In this document: positions 1 through 8,553 of the stretch, one piece after another
Position numbering within the stretch: position 1 is the first letter of the stretch
How the letters are laid out: every line of letters begins with the position of its first letter
DNA from: a candidate division TA06 bacterium B3_TA06
GTDB lineage: Bacteria; Hydrothermota; Tepidihabitantia; B3-TA06
Direction of reading: 5' to 3'
Length of the DNA: 64,000 bases
Assembly: GCA_005223075.1 (NCBI GenBank)
Contig: NJBO01000001.1
Span: forward strand, 124,001 to 188,000
Position numbers and translations under genes: made by a program
The notes under the pieces: generated by a model
The model's database searches: none
Told to the model about the DNA's origin: nothing
What the model saw: the letters and a program-made list of their open reading frames with translations, nothing else

Positions 1-13
1 GCTAAGGAGTAGA

Positions 14-772
14 ATGATGAAACGCACACCTCTTATTTTAGCAACGCTTCTTATCCTGACGGTGTTACTGCCCGGGTGCCGTGAGCGCATCGTCTACACC
101 GGCCCGGGCGACTGGCTGCTTCTTGTAGATGACCCGGACGACGGGAACGTACCCTATAACGGGCACTACCTCTACGTTGACGCGGACTTCTCAGACGAGA
201 TCCTGGGGTTTAAAGTAGAGAGCTACGGTTCGATCCCTGACGCGACGCGGGACGTCCAGTTCGCGGTCTACTTCGATACGGATCGAGATGCTACGACCGG
301 GCTTTCTACATCGACTCCGGGCTGGGGTGCTGAGGCGGTTCCCAACGACATCGGTGCCGACTACATGATGTTCGTGGGGTCCGACACAGCCGACGGCAGT
401 ATAATTAACGAGAATCTTGTGTTTGCATGGGACGCTACTCTTGTCACCCCAGGATGGTCAGAGGTTGGTCAGACGGGTTCACTCTATCAAGCTACCGATG
501 CCGATTCGGTCAAGGGAAGTGTTACCAAAGAAGACCTCAACAATCCTACCGGTCAAATTGACGTGGTGGCTATCCTTCTATGCGATCCGGACGGTGAGGC
601 TTACTACGACCACATTCCCGATCAAAACGAGGGGCACGCAACCATTGATCTGGAGAGTGGAAGCGCTACGCAGGCTTTCTCGCAATCGGCGGGTGTTACC
701 ATCAACCTAAGCTCAGGTAGAAGGGTTTCACTTATCACAGGCAAGGAATTAATCCTCGAGGAGGCTAGATGA
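14..772 (+). CDS. Exported lipoprotein, unknown function
   Basis: Predicted membrane-anchored lipoprotein of 252 residues. The N-terminus has Lys/Arg after the Met, a hydrophobic stretch and a lipobox ending LLPGC, with Cys22 as the lipidation site. The mature part is rich in Asp, Gly and aromatic residues and looks like an extracellular beta-sandwich; the stretch AVYFDTDRDATTGL (about residues 88-101) resembles loops of secreted carbohydrate-binding or calcium-binding sandwiches, but I do not recognise the family. An AAGGAG ribosome-binding site lies at 4-9; Met at 17 gives better spacing than the Met at 14, so either may be used. The stop TGA overlaps the ATG of the OmpA-family gene, so the two are co-transcribed and may act together at the outer membrane. 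The promoter lies left of the window. Confidence 0.8.
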   Translation: MMKRTPLILATLLILTVLLPGCRERIVYTGPGDWLLLVDDPDDGNVPYNGHYLYVDADFSDEILGFKVESYGSIPDATRDVQFAVYFDTDRDATTGLSTSTPGWGAEAVPNDIGADYMMFVGSDTADGSIINENLVFAWDATLVTPGWSEVGQTGSLYQATDADSVKGSVTKEDLNNPTGQIDVVAILLCDPDGEAYYDHIPDQNEGHATIDLESGSATQAFSQSAGVTINLSSGRRVSLITGKELILEEAR

Positions 773-2592
773 AAAGGCCTATCGCCCTTCTTCTAATTGC
801 TGCAAGCCTTAGCTTTGCCCTGCCCACCCTGCAAGGCACCCGAGGCACGGACTTCGTTTACTCGGCACGCTGCGAGAACATGGGCTACCTTTGGTTCTAT
901 ATGGCTTCAGAAGGCTACAAGGATCACGTCATCTTCCAGGACTCCGCCGGAGCAGTCCAGAACACATACGACATCTGGGCGGCAAAGCCCGTGGTCTCAC
1001 TGGGATTCACCCCATGGCACTACCTTGAGTTCTCAGCATACGGTTCCGGCTACTTCTACATGAACGTTGACCCCTCGGCCAACGCATTCGGACTTACCGA
1101 TGTAGGCGGACACGTGAAGGGAAGCATACCGTTCACGCCTCTGGATAAACCCCTGTCCATCGCGATGGCCTTGGACGGATTCTTCCTCATGTCTATCCCC
1201 TTCGAATTCGATGCAGGGGCCAACCAGACAATGAGTCAGTATCTGGGCTACTACCCATTTGAGGAGGCGGGTCCTGAGTTCGGCGGCAGGCTACTCTTCT
1301 CGCTCGAATCCCAGTACATATCTACTCACCTCAATGCAGGCTACTGGTACCGAAGCGCCCATAACTTTGGCCCCGATTCCACCGTCTCCTACCCCCAGAC
1401 CATCATCGGCGGCTTTGCTATTGAATCATCCCCGCTGAAATGGTTTAATCTGTTTGCGGAGTTCAATCTGAACTACGGCCTTACAATGGACTCACCTGAA
1501 GCCAGCCTAACCGGAATATCCACCCATGCCAGCGCAGGTTTGAGATTGCCGATCTACCTTGGAGAAAACTTTGCGTTCCTCTTACACGTTGGCGGCGGCG
1601 CCGACCCGATGAACTTCACTGCCACCTCCTCACTTTACGCAGGTCTGGGTATCGGCGGAGACCTGATCCGCCCCAAGGAGAAGCTGATTGAAGGTCTGGT
1701 CAAGAACGCTGAGACCGGACAACCAATCGAGGGCGCCAAGATTCAGCTCTCAGGGGCTCTGATAGACACCATCTTCTACTCTGATAGCACGGGCCGATTC
1801 GTTCTGCCTGAGCTTATGGAAGGCGACGAGATCAACGCAACCAAGGAAGGCTACCATCCTGAGACGGTTGCAGCCGAGGAGGTCGGCGAGGCACTCACCC
1901 TTACCATTGCTATGGATCCAATAAAGGAGTCCTTTATCGCAGGCATAGTCGCAGACGCCGAAACCGCAGATCCGCTGCGTGCGGTGGTAAGCTTCCATGA
2001 CATCGAGACGGGCGAGGTTCTCCCCTCTATCTCATCCGATGCTGTCACCGGTTACTTCCGAACCAAAATCGAACCCGCTACTTACCGTATGAAGACCAAA
2101 GCGCCAGGTTATCACGAAGACCACACCACCCTGACCATCGGAATTGCCGAAAACAAGATGGTGGACGTATTCCTTACCCCCATCGAGAAGCCCAAACCCG
2201 CAGAGCTTGAACCCATAACCATAGGCGGCTTCGGCAGGGGACACAGCGACATCGGTTTCGAACAGATGGTCGAGCTTGAGAAGGTGGCCGAACTCCTCGA
2301 AGAGAACCCAGATGCTACGGTAGTCATAACCGGACACACCGACAGCGTAGGCTCTGATGGTGTCAACCTGACGTTAGGCAAAAAGCGAGCCGAATCTGTA
2401 GCCGGCTATCTTCTGATGCGCGGTATCAAGGTAACCCGGATGCAGATCGCGACCGGCGGCGAACGTTATCCTGTGGGCGACAACCGCTACCGCAGCGGTC
2501 GCAGAGCCAACCGCCGGGTAGAGCTGCACTTCTCTCGAGAGGCTTCGGAGGAGATCTCAGAAGGAGGGGTAAGACCTCCTACGAGGAAATAA
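769..2592 (+). CDS. OmpA-family outer membrane protein with CarboxypepD_reg-like domains
   Basis: Envelope protein of 607 residues with a short signal peptide (MKRPIALLLIAASLSFALP). Residues about 25-300 alternate aromatic and small residues and look like a beta-barrel or porin-like domain. Two carboxypeptidase-regulatory-like sandwich repeats follow (about 305-380 and 390-475; each has a GxVxxAxTxxPLxxAxV-type opening). The C-terminus (about 485-590) is an OmpA peptidoglycan-binding domain, with GHTDSVGSDGVNLTLGKKRA and a terminal RRANRRVELHF. It should span the outer membrane and hold it to the cell wall. It overlaps the upstream lipoprotein gene by 4 nt and is followed by an intrinsic terminator, so this pair is the end of an operon. 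Confidence 0.9.
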   Translation: MKRPIALLLIAASLSFALPTLQGTRGTDFVYSARCENMGYLWFYMASEGYKDHVIFQDSAGAVQNTYDIWAAKPVVSLGFTPWHYLEFSAYGSGYFYMNVDPSANAFGLTDVGGHVKGSIPFTPLDKPLSIAMALDGFFLMSIPFEFDAGANQTMSQYLGYYPFEEAGPEFGGRLLFSLESQYISTHLNAGYWYRSAHNFGPDSTVSYPQTIIGGFAIESSPLKWFNLFAEFNLNYGLTMDSPEASLTGISTHASAGLRLPIYLGENFAFLLHVGGGADPMNFTATSSLYAGLGIGGDLIRPKEKLIEGLVKNAETGQPIEGAKIQLSGALIDTIFYSDSTGRFVLPELMEGDEINATKEGYHPETVAAEEVGEALTLTIAMDPIKESFIAGIVADAETADPLRAVVSFHDIETGEVLPSISSDAVTGYFRTKIEPATYRMKTKAPGYHEDHTTLTIGIAENKMVDVFLTPIEKPKPAELEPITIGGFGRGHSDIGFEQMVELEKVAELLEENPDATVVITGHTDSVGSDGVNLTLGKKRAESVAGYLLMRGIKVTRMQIATGGERYPVGDNRYRSGRRANRRVELHFSREASEEISEGGVRPPTRK

Positions 2593-2613
2593 TCAAACGG
2601 GTTTATAAGCTAG

Positions 2614-2642
2614 AAGCGCGGCCCCAGGTCGCGCTTTTTTTT
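2614..2642 (+). terminator. Intrinsic terminator after the OmpA-family gene
   Basis: A 7-bp perfect stem (AAGCGCG at 2614-2620, CGCGCTT at 2630-2636) with a 9-nt loop is followed by a T-run to 2642. It ends the operon begun by the lipoprotein gene. Confidence 0.85.
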
Positions 2643-2657
2643 AGGTGAATAATGCAA

Positions 2658-3302
2658 TTAATCTTGAAGGAAGGGATTAATCCTTAAGATGGTGCTGAAC
2701 TTCGCCCTGCCCCCGTGACCGGACAGAACCAGGGTCTCGGGTTCAAGAACTCCTTTGAGTTTCTCCAGGGACTGCATAAGGGTCTGCTCGTCACCTCCGG
2801 GAAGATCGCTGCGTCCGATGGAGTCTGCGAAAAGCGTGTCGCCGGTGAACGCCCAGCGCCTCTTGCGTTCGATAAAACACACGCTTCCAGGGGAGTGACC
2901 GGGGGTGGCGACAACCTCAAGCGTTATGCTGCCTATGTTAAAGCATACCCCATCCCACAAAGACATGGAGGGCTCAAAGGGTTCATCTACGTAGCCAAGA
3001 CCGGCAAAATCTGGCGAGACCCGATTGAGGAGGAATCTGTCCTCAGGATGCAGCGCCACCTTCCAGCCATTCTTCTTAAGCAAGGGGCACGCTGTGGTAT
3101 GGTCAAAGTGCCCGTGGGTAAGAAGGATCATCCGCGATTCAAGATAATTCAGGGATTCAACCCGCTCCACCAGCTCATCCTCAGGGAATCCTGGGTCTAT
3201 AAGGATCGCCGAATCCTCGGTTGTTAAAAGATAACAGTTGACCTCAAGGGTTCCAACTATGAATCGTTCCAGGGTTACGTCGTCAAACTGATTCTTCTGC
3301 AA
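2658..3302 (-). CDS. MBL-fold metallo-hydrolase (glyoxalase II-like)
   Basis: Metallo-beta-lactamase-fold hydrolase of 214 residues, most like the glyoxalase II / YcbL group of thioester hydrolases. The binuclear metal motif THGHFDHT is at residues 62-69, followed by ATPGHSPGS (next His), FTGDTLF (bridging Asp) and a C-terminal GHGG. No extra C-terminal domain is present, so it is the short cytoplasmic form. The start is a TTG with an AAGGAG site about 6 nt upstream. The substrate cannot be read from the sequence; S-lactoylglutathione, other thioesters and persulfides are all handled by relatives. Confidence 0.85.
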   Translation of the reverse strand: MQKNQFDDVTLERFIVGTLEVNCYLLTTEDSAILIDPGFPEDELVERVESLNYLESRMILLTHGHFDHTTACPLLKKNGWKVALHPEDRFLLNRVSPDFAGLGYVDEPFEPSMSLWDGVCFNIGSITLEVVATPGHSPGSVCFIERKRRWAFTGDTLFADSIGRSDLPGGDEQTLMQSLEKLKGVLEPETLVLSGHGGRAKFSTILRINPFLQD

Positions 3303-3560
3303 AAATTCTCCTTAATCCTACTTTGGAGTGCAACAACCATGTTGTTGCATCTGTAACGGCAATGACGCGGTCATTGCACTCCATAATATAATGCTCCTTT
3401 CGTCCGTAGAACGAAAGATCGCAGAAGTAAAAATCATTCAGGTGCCCTTCCAAAAATGACAGACAGCTTTTGAAGGATAATAGACATCCCCTCCCTTGAT
3501 GGGAGGGGCAAGGGGGAGGGTGAAAAAAATCTGCGTTAATCTGCGCAATCTGCGGTTTCA
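3303..3560. repeat. Repeat-filled intergenic region
   Basis: This gap holds no convincing gene. From left to right it contains a diverged copy of the 'rate of GTCATTGC' palindrome type (3344-3386), hairpin element A (3392-3423), a pyrimidine/purine inverted repeat around 3486-3522 of the CCCCTCCC...GGGAGGGG type, and a copy of the 'ATCTGCG..AATCTGCGGTTTC' repeat (3529-3560) that also occurs near 29.5 and 30.1 kb. An open frame covers the region but is made only of these repeats. Confidence 0.6.
3392..3423 (-). repeat. Hairpin element A, copy 1
   Basis: One member of a repeat family found 13 times in this window. The pattern on the RNA-like strand is TGCGATC, a variable inner stem starting TTTT and ending AAAA, then GGAGCA. 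TGC and GCA pair outside, leaving a GATC/GGA internal loop. Here the inner stem is CTTTCGT/ACGAAAG. It lies downstream of uvrC. Confidence 0.75.
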
Positions 3561-5351
3561 TCATCCCTTGTGAAAATGTCGGTAGATTGTCTCAGCTAAT
3601 GCAGGACCTATTCCAGGAGCAGCTCTTAACTCTTCGATAGAAGCCTTACGGATACGAGGCACCGAGCCGAAGAACTGCACCAAGTCTTTCGCGCGTTTGG
3701 GGCCCACTCCGGGGATCGCGTCAAGCTCGGAAGCAATGCCCGCCTTAAAACGAAGCTTGCGGTGGTAGGTCACGGCGAATCGGTGCGATTCGTTGCGGAT
3801 TCGTTTGAGAAGTTTAAGAACTGCCTCACTCCCCGGAATCACCACCTCCTTGCCGTCCCGACCGAACAGATGATCGTGGGTCTTGGCAAAGGCAAAGACA
3901 GAAAGGTCAACGTCTATCTTGTTAAGAAGCTCTCGGACCACGGAGAGCTGGGACTTACCGCCGTCTAGTATCAGGAGGTCAGGAAGGCTCTTGCCCTCCT
4001 TCTGAAGACGGTTAACCCTGCGCGCCACCACCTCGGCCATCATCGCCGGGTCGTTGGCGCCTTCAACCGTTTTTATCTTGAACTTTCTATAATGGGACTT
4101 GGCAGGACATGAGTTCTTAAACACAACGATGGAACCGGTAGGGTTGGTTCCCTGGATGTTGGAGATATCTATCATCTCTATGTGCTGGGGGGTGGCAGGA
4201 AGATGAAGATACTCCTGAAGTTTGATGAGCAAAGGATCAGTCCGCGTGGTCTCGGCATCCTGGACAAGTGCGAGCTTAGCGTTCTCATCGGCTATCCCCA
4301 AAAGATGGCGTTTCTCCTCGCGCACGTTTGCTGAAAGCTTTACCTTTTTATCACGGTAGTGGGCAAACCAGTCAATGAATACCTCAGGGTCTTCGGGAAG
4401 CAAAGGGAGCACGATCTCATCAGGCACGTCGTAGGTGTGGGTGTAGATGAAGCGAAGCACGGTGTGGATAAGATCGGCATCACTGGTGTGAGGGGGTACA
4501 GTAAGCATGAAGGTTTCTGATGCGTACATTCGTCTTTCCCTGAGCTTGAGAAGCACGGCGGCTGCACGTGACGCATGCCGAGCAACTGCAATGAAATCGC
4601 GCGGGGTGGCGTCCTGCGATGCTTCTTTAGCATAACGTTTTACTTCGCGAATTGCCAGAAGCTGATCTCTGAGGAGGGCTGCCACCTCGAACTGCTCGGC
4701 CTCGGAGGTCTCCCACATGCGGCGCTCGGTTTCCTCCTCGAGTTTTTCGGAGTGCCCCATGAGGAAGTCTATAAGTCCTTTAAGCTGGTTTGCATACTCC
4801 TCTTTGGGGAACCCCTTCTGACAGGGGGCGGAGCAGAGCTTGAGCTGGAACAAAAGACAGGGGCGTTCGGGATGGTCCTGAGGAAGATCGTAGTGGCAGG
4901 TGCGGATCTTGAAGATGCGCTTTACCGCATCCAGGGTGCGTTTAAGATTCTTGGCCGAGGAGTAGGGACCGAAGAGAAGGCTGCCGTCACGGCGCTCGTT
5001 GCGCGTAACAAAGATGCGCGGGAACGCTTCCTTGACGGTGACCTTGAGATAGGGATAGCGCTTGTCGTCGCGGTAGCGGATGTTGTAGCGCGGCCTTGAG
5101 AGCTTGATGAGGTTTTCTTCGTAGATGAGTGCCTCTGCCTCAGTCGCGGTAAGGGTTAGATCGAGAAGTGCCGCCTTATCAACAAAAGCCCTGGTCTTGG
5201 GTTCGGTTGGCGAGAGGTAGGAATGCAGGCGATTTGCCAGGTCGGACGCCTTGCCCACGTAGAGCACCCGGTTGCGGGCATCCTTGAATACATAAACCCC
5301 TGGCTTGTGTGGAGCGGCGTTTATGCGTTCGCGGACCGCAGGGTCGATCAC
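3561..5351 (-). CDS. uvrC: UvrABC excinuclease subunit C
   Basis: DNA-repair endonuclease subunit of 596 residues that cuts both sides of a lesion after UvrA/UvrB loading. The N-terminal GIY-YIG nuclease is clear (KPGVYVFKDARNRVLYVGKA, residues about 16-35). A UVR motif follows at about 200-235 (UvrB contact). The RNase-H-like nuclease half has IDISNIQGTNPTGSIVVF, and the C-terminus has tandem helix-hairpin-helix motifs (DAIPGVGPKRA and AAPGIGPALAE). The length is normal. The GTG start overlaps the rtcB stop (GTGA), so uvrC is translationally coupled to rtcB. Pairing these two nucleic-acid repair genes is a notable but unproven functional link. Confidence 0.97.
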   Translation of the reverse strand: MIDPAVRERINAAPHKPGVYVFKDARNRVLYVGKASDLANRLHSYLSPTEPKTRAFVDKAALLDLTLTATEAEALIYEENLIKLSRPRYNIRYRDDKRYPYLKVTVKEAFPRIFVTRNERRDGSLLFGPYSSAKNLKRTLDAVKRIFKIRTCHYDLPQDHPERPCLLFQLKLCSAPCQKGFPKEEYANQLKGLIDFLMGHSEKLEEETERRMWETSEAEQFEVAALLRDQLLAIREVKRYAKEASQDATPRDFIAVARHASRAAAVLLKLRERRMYASETFMLTVPPHTSDADLIHTVLRFIYTHTYDVPDEIVLPLLPEDPEVFIDWFAHYRDKKVKLSANVREEKRHLLGIADENAKLALVQDAETTRTDPLLIKLQEYLHLPATPQHIEMIDISNIQGTNPTGSIVVFKNSCPAKSHYRKFKIKTVEGANDPAMMAEVVARRVNRLQKEGKSLPDLLILDGGKSQLSVVRELLNKIDVDLSVFAFAKTHDHLFGRDGKEVVIPGSEAVLKLLKRIRNESHRFAVTYHRKLRFKAGIASELDAIPGVGPKRAKDLVQFFGSVPRIRKASIEELRAAPGIGPALAETIYRHFHKG

Positions 5352-6808
5352 CCTTTGATGACCCCCAGGGGACGCATCCGCGCGACCTTTGCCGAGATAC
5401 CTGCGTTATGGGTCACTTCCACCACTTCGTCCACGTCCTTGTATGCCTCGGGTGTCTCCTCTGCAAGGGTCTTGGTGCTGACGGATAAAACCAGGATTCC
5501 TTCGCGCTGGAGCCTGGATTTGACCTCGTAGCCGCGAACTTCCCGCAGCGCCCTGGAGCGTGACCATACACGACCCGCGCCGTGACAGGTTGAGCCGAAG
5601 CTCTCCTGCATCGCCTTCTCGGTGCCGACAAGCACGTAGGATGCGGTGCCCATGTCACCTGGGATGATGACCGGCTGCCCGATTGAGCGGTAGTCGGAGG
5701 GTATATCCGGATGTCCGGGGCCGAACGCGCGCGTCGCTCCCTTACGATGCACACAGAGTTTGCGTTTGCGACCATCCACCTCGTGCTCCTCGAACTTGGC
5801 GATGTTGTGCGCCACGTCGTAGACCAGTTGAAGACCCAGTTTTTCTGCGCCCATGCCAAAGGCTTGCTCGAACGCCTCTCTGACCCAGTGCATAATCGCC
5901 TGGCGGTTGGCCCAGGCGTAGTTTGCCGCAGCAGCCATACCACCGAAGTAGGCTTTGCCTTCAGGTGACGAGATCGGCGCGCAGGCAAGCTGCCGATCAG
6001 GTATGGAGAGATGATACTTCGCAACAGTGTGGCCCAGCTTCTTTACCGCGTCGTCGCAGACCTGGTAGCCGAACCCGCGCGAACCGGTATGGATCATCAC
6101 AACGACCTGACCTTTTCTTAACCCCATGACTTCAGCAGCTTTAGTGTCGTAAATCTCATCCACACGCTGAATCTCCAAAAAGTGGTTGCCCGCGCCCAGG
6201 GTGCCGATCTGAGGAAGGCCGCGTTCGTAAGCGCGAGGAGAGATCACGGATGGGTCGGCTCCAGCAAGACTACCTTCTTCCTCTGTATGAGCCAAATCCT
6301 GGCTCCAGCCGTATCCTTTATTTACCGCCCAGCGCGCGCCCTGTAGGAGAACTTTTTTCAGCTCCTCACGAGATATCCGGATGCGTCCCTTCTTACCCAC
6401 GCCTGCAGGAACCGCGGAGTAGATAGCCTGCAGCAGCTCGCGGAGTTTGGGCTTGACCTCATCTGTCTCAAGATTAGTCCGCAGCAGTCGAACACCGCAG
6501 TTGATGTCGTAGCCAACGCCTCCAGGGGAGATAACGCCTTCATTTACATCAAACGCGGCCACACCGCCTATGGGGAAGCCGTAGCCCCAGTGGATGTCAG
6601 GCATCGCCATCGAGTAGCCGACTATCCCGGGAAGATGTGCAACGTTTGCAACCTGCTGGGGCGCGTTGTCTTTGATTAGCGTGGAAAGAAGCTTCTCGCT
6701 CGTATAGATCACCCCGTCGGTCTTCATCCCTCCCTGGCGGGGGATACGCCAGCGGTTGGCATCCAACCGCTCCAGCCTACCCTGGTATCCTTGCTTATCG
6801 TTACTCAT
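5348..6808 (-). CDS. rtcB: RtcB RNA ligase
   Basis: GTP- and Mn-dependent RNA ligase of 486 residues, joining 2',3'-cyclic-phosphate or 3'-phosphate ends to 5'-OH ends in RNA repair or tRNA splicing. Family motifs are present: GGVGYDINCGVRLL (metal-binding Asp/Cys), GAGNHFLEIQ, HTGSRGFGYQ and CHGAGRVWSRSRA carrying the guanylated His. The length is typical. The ATG coincides with the predicted transcription start of the promoter at 6815-6843 and has no ribosome-binding site, so the mRNA is predicted to be leaderless. The gene leads an rtcB-uvrC operon. Confidence 0.96.
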   Translation of the reverse strand: MSNDKQGYQGRLERLDANRWRIPRQGGMKTDGVIYTSEKLLSTLIKDNAPQQVANVAHLPGIVGYSMAMPDIHWGYGFPIGGVAAFDVNEGVISPGGVGYDINCGVRLLRTNLETDEVKPKLRELLQAIYSAVPAGVGKKGRIRISREELKKVLLQGARWAVNKGYGWSQDLAHTEEEGSLAGADPSVISPRAYERGLPQIGTLGAGNHFLEIQRVDEIYDTKAAEVMGLRKGQVVVMIHTGSRGFGYQVCDDAVKKLGHTVAKYHLSIPDRQLACAPISSPEGKAYFGGMAAAANYAWANRQAIMHWVREAFEQAFGMGAEKLGLQLVYDVAHNIAKFEEHEVDGRKRKLCVHRKGATRAFGPGHPDIPSDYRSIGQPVIIPGDMGTASYVLVGTEKAMQESFGSTCHGAGRVWSRSRALREVRGYEVKSRLQREGILVLSVSTKTLAEETPEAYKDVDEVVEVTHNAGISAKVARMRPLGVIKG

Positions 6809-6814
6809 TCTTAG

Positions 6815-6843
6815 ATTATAGAACGCGATCGCGGCACTGTCAA
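6815..6843 (-). promoter_or_regulatory. Promoter of rtcB-uvrC
   Basis: On the minus strand TTGACA (6843-6838), a 17-nt spacer and a perfect TATAAT (6820-6815). The expected +1 is 6808, the A of the rtcB ATG. Confidence 0.85.
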
Positions 6844-6858
6844 GGATAACAAATTTTC

Positions 6859-6897
6859 GGGGGCCCCGCGCGGATGCGAAGTAGCCGTATGGGGTGC
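6859..6897 (+). repeat. Palindrome B, copy 1
   Basis: Member of a second repeat family: GGGG(T)CCCC at one end, a variable stem closed by a loop around NTGCGAAGN, and GTGGGGTG-like DNA at the other end. It sits between the divergent rtcB and aminotransferase promoters. Confidence 0.6.
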
Positions 6898-6905
6898 ATT
6901 AGGGG

Positions 6906-6933
6906 TTGTCAAGAAGATTTTTATGAGTAGACT
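6906..6933 (+). promoter_or_regulatory. Promoter of the PLP aminotransferase gene
   Basis: TTGTCA (6906-6911), 16-nt spacer, TAGACT (6928-6933). The expected +1 near 6940 rules out the upstream GTG at 6937 as start and supports the GTG at 6958. Confidence 0.7.
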
Positions 6934-6957
6934 CAGGTGAAAGAACAAGGAGGTCAC

Positions 6958-8175
6958 GTGCCTTTTGATGCAAACCATTTATTCTCCAATACAGCCAACC
7001 GGATGCGCCGTTCAGAAATACGTGAGTTGCTAAAACTCACGCGAAAACCGGACATAATCAGCTTTGCGGGTGGGCTGCCCGCACCCGACCTGTTTCCTAT
7101 CGAGGAGTTCAAGGATATCTCGGTCAAGGTCCTGGCAGAGAACGGGGCCAAGGCGCTGCAGTACGGCCCTACCGAGGGTGATCCAGGGTTGATCAACCAG
7201 CTGGTTGAATTCGAGAAGCGCGGCGGCGTTGAGGTAACGCCGGAGCAGGTGCTTGTAACCACCGCCTCCCAGCAGGGGCTTGATCTGCTGGGCAAGGCGT
7301 TCATCAACGAAGGCGACCCCATTGTGATGGGACTGCCCTCCTACCTTGGCGGCATACAGGCGTTCCGCTCCTACGGTGCCGACATGCACGGCGTCCAGCT
7401 GGATGAGCACGGCATGAAGGTCGATGCCCTTAAGGCCAAGCTTGCCGAACTCAAGAACGCAGGAAGGACCCCCAAGTTCATCTACGTGGTGCCCGACTTC
7501 CAGAACCCTTCCGGCGTAACCATGAACAAGGAGCGCCGGTTACAGGTGCTGGGGCTAGCGCGTGAGTGCAACACACTTTTGATCGAGGATACCCCGTACC
7601 GCGAACTCCGCTTCGAAGGAGAAGCGATCCCACCGTTCATTCTGCTTGATGACGAAGAACGCGTCATCACACTGCATACCTTCTCCAAGATTCTGATTCC
7701 CGGCCTCCGTATAGGCTGGTTAATCACCCGGAACAAGGCGGTCATGGATAAGCTGGTCATGGGCAAGCAGCCAGTCGATTTATGTACCTCACCATTCGGA
7801 CAGATGCTGCTTGCCGAGTACATGAAGCAGGGTCTCTTGGACAAACAGATAGCCGAAATCCGCAAGGCCTATCACCGTAAACGCGACGTGATCCTTGAGG
7901 CCTTTGAGAAGCACATGCCAAAACTTGAAGGACTTTCATGGACCAGGCCCGAAGGCGGATTGTTTCTGTGGGTCAAGCTACCCGAGTACATGAGCGCCAA
8001 CGAGATCTTCCCCAAGGCGATCGACAAGAAGGTGGCCTACGTTGTGGGTACGGCGTTCCACTGCGACGGAGGTGGCCAGAACGCCATGCGCATCAACTTC
8101 AGCTTCCCATCCGAGGAGCAGATACTTGAAGGCGCCAAACGGTTAGCCGAGCTCATCGCCGAAGAGGCAAAGTAG
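6958..8175 (+). CDS. PLP-dependent aminotransferase, class I/II (LysN/MocR-catalytic type)
   Basis: Fold-type I aminotransferase of about 405 residues, related to 2-aminoadipate aminotransferase LysN and to the catalytic half of MocR regulators. The opening NRMRRSEIRELLKLT...DIISFAGGLPAPDLFP is typical of this group. PLP contacts include VTTASQQGLDL, PDFQNPSGVTM and the Schiff-base lysine in HTFSKILIPGLRIGW. The C-terminus ends with RINFSFPSEEQI. An AAGGAGG site at 6947-6953 and the promoter position favour GTG 6958. The amino donor is not determined by the sequence; aromatic amino acids, aminoadipate and branched-chain substrates are all possible. Confidence 0.9.
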   Translation: MPFDANHLFSNTANRMRRSEIRELLKLTRKPDIISFAGGLPAPDLFPIEEFKDISVKVLAENGAKALQYGPTEGDPGLINQLVEFEKRGGVEVTPEQVLVTTASQQGLDLLGKAFINEGDPIVMGLPSYLGGIQAFRSYGADMHGVQLDEHGMKVDALKAKLAELKNAGRTPKFIYVVPDFQNPSGVTMNKERRLQVLGLARECNTLLIEDTPYRELRFEGEAIPPFILLDDEERVITLHTFSKILIPGLRIGWLITRNKAVMDKLVMGKQPVDLCTSPFGQMLLAEYMKQGLLDKQIAEIRKAYHRKRDVILEAFEKHMPKLEGLSWTRPEGGLFLWVKLPEYMSANEIFPKAIDKKVAYVVGTAFHCDGGGQNAMRINFSFPSEEQILEGAKRLAELIAEEAK

Positions 8176-8198
8176 CCGCCTCACCAAAGACAATATTG

Positions 8199-8230
8199 TA
8201 GGGGCAAGGCATGCCTTGCCCCTATTTTTT
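8199..8230 (+). terminator. Palindrome C, copy 1, acting as terminator
   Basis: A perfect 26-nt palindrome (TAGGGGCAAGG and its complement, 8199-8224) is followed by a T-run. It can end the aminotransferase transcript. The same palindrome type recurs at 26085 and 45877, so it is also a dispersed repeat. Confidence 0.65.
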
Positions 8231-8233
8231 GAG

Positions 8234-8267
8234 TGCTCCTTTTTGCCCTGCGGACAAAAAGATCGCA
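8234..8267 (-). repeat. Hairpin element A, copy 2
   Basis: On the minus strand TGCGATC, inner stem TTTTTGTCC/GGGCAAAAA, then GGAGCA. It contains a T-G (G-U) pair that would be an A-C mismatch on the other strand, which suggests the RNA is read from the minus strand. Confidence 0.75.
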
Positions 8268-8519
8268 GAATAATCGGGCCGACCTGAAGGTCGGCCCAAT
8301 TCCTATGCCGCAAATGAACAAAAAATCCCCCTCCCTTGACGGGAGGGGGTAGGGGGAGGGTGATTCACCCCCACCTACCTCTCCTACGGAGAGGCTTCCT
8401 CCCCCATCAAGGGGGAGGAAATATCTTTGTTATGCAACAACCGCCTTGTTGCTTATATCGTCGATAGAACTCGCAATGACACGGTCATTGCACTCCAAAG
8501 CAGACGCGTTGAGTGTACA
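8268..8519. repeat. Repeat-filled intergenic region
   Basis: No gene is seen. The segment holds a short inverted repeat (GGGCCGACC..GGTCGGCCC, 8276-8300), two inverted CCTCCC/GGGAGG blocks (about 8328-8420), and a GTTGC..GCAAC and AATGACACGGTCATTG palindrome pair (about 8435-8500) related to repeats at 3.35 kb. Confidence 0.55.
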
Positions 8520-8547
8520 TTGACATCGTGCAAATTCTGGCGTCAAT
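8520..8547 (+). promoter_or_regulatory. Possible promoter of the 8554 membrane-protein gene
   Basis: A perfect TTGACA (8520-8525) is followed after 16 nt by a weak GTCAAT (8542-8547). The predicted +1 falls on the ATG at 8554, as at other leaderless genes here. Confidence 0.45.
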
Positions 8548-8553
8548 TAGGGT

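Noticed and set aside
3283-3564. 93-codon minus-strand frame before the metallo-hydrolase gene
   Set aside because: It is built from four different dispersed repeats, overlaps the next gene's start, and shows no protein-like composition.
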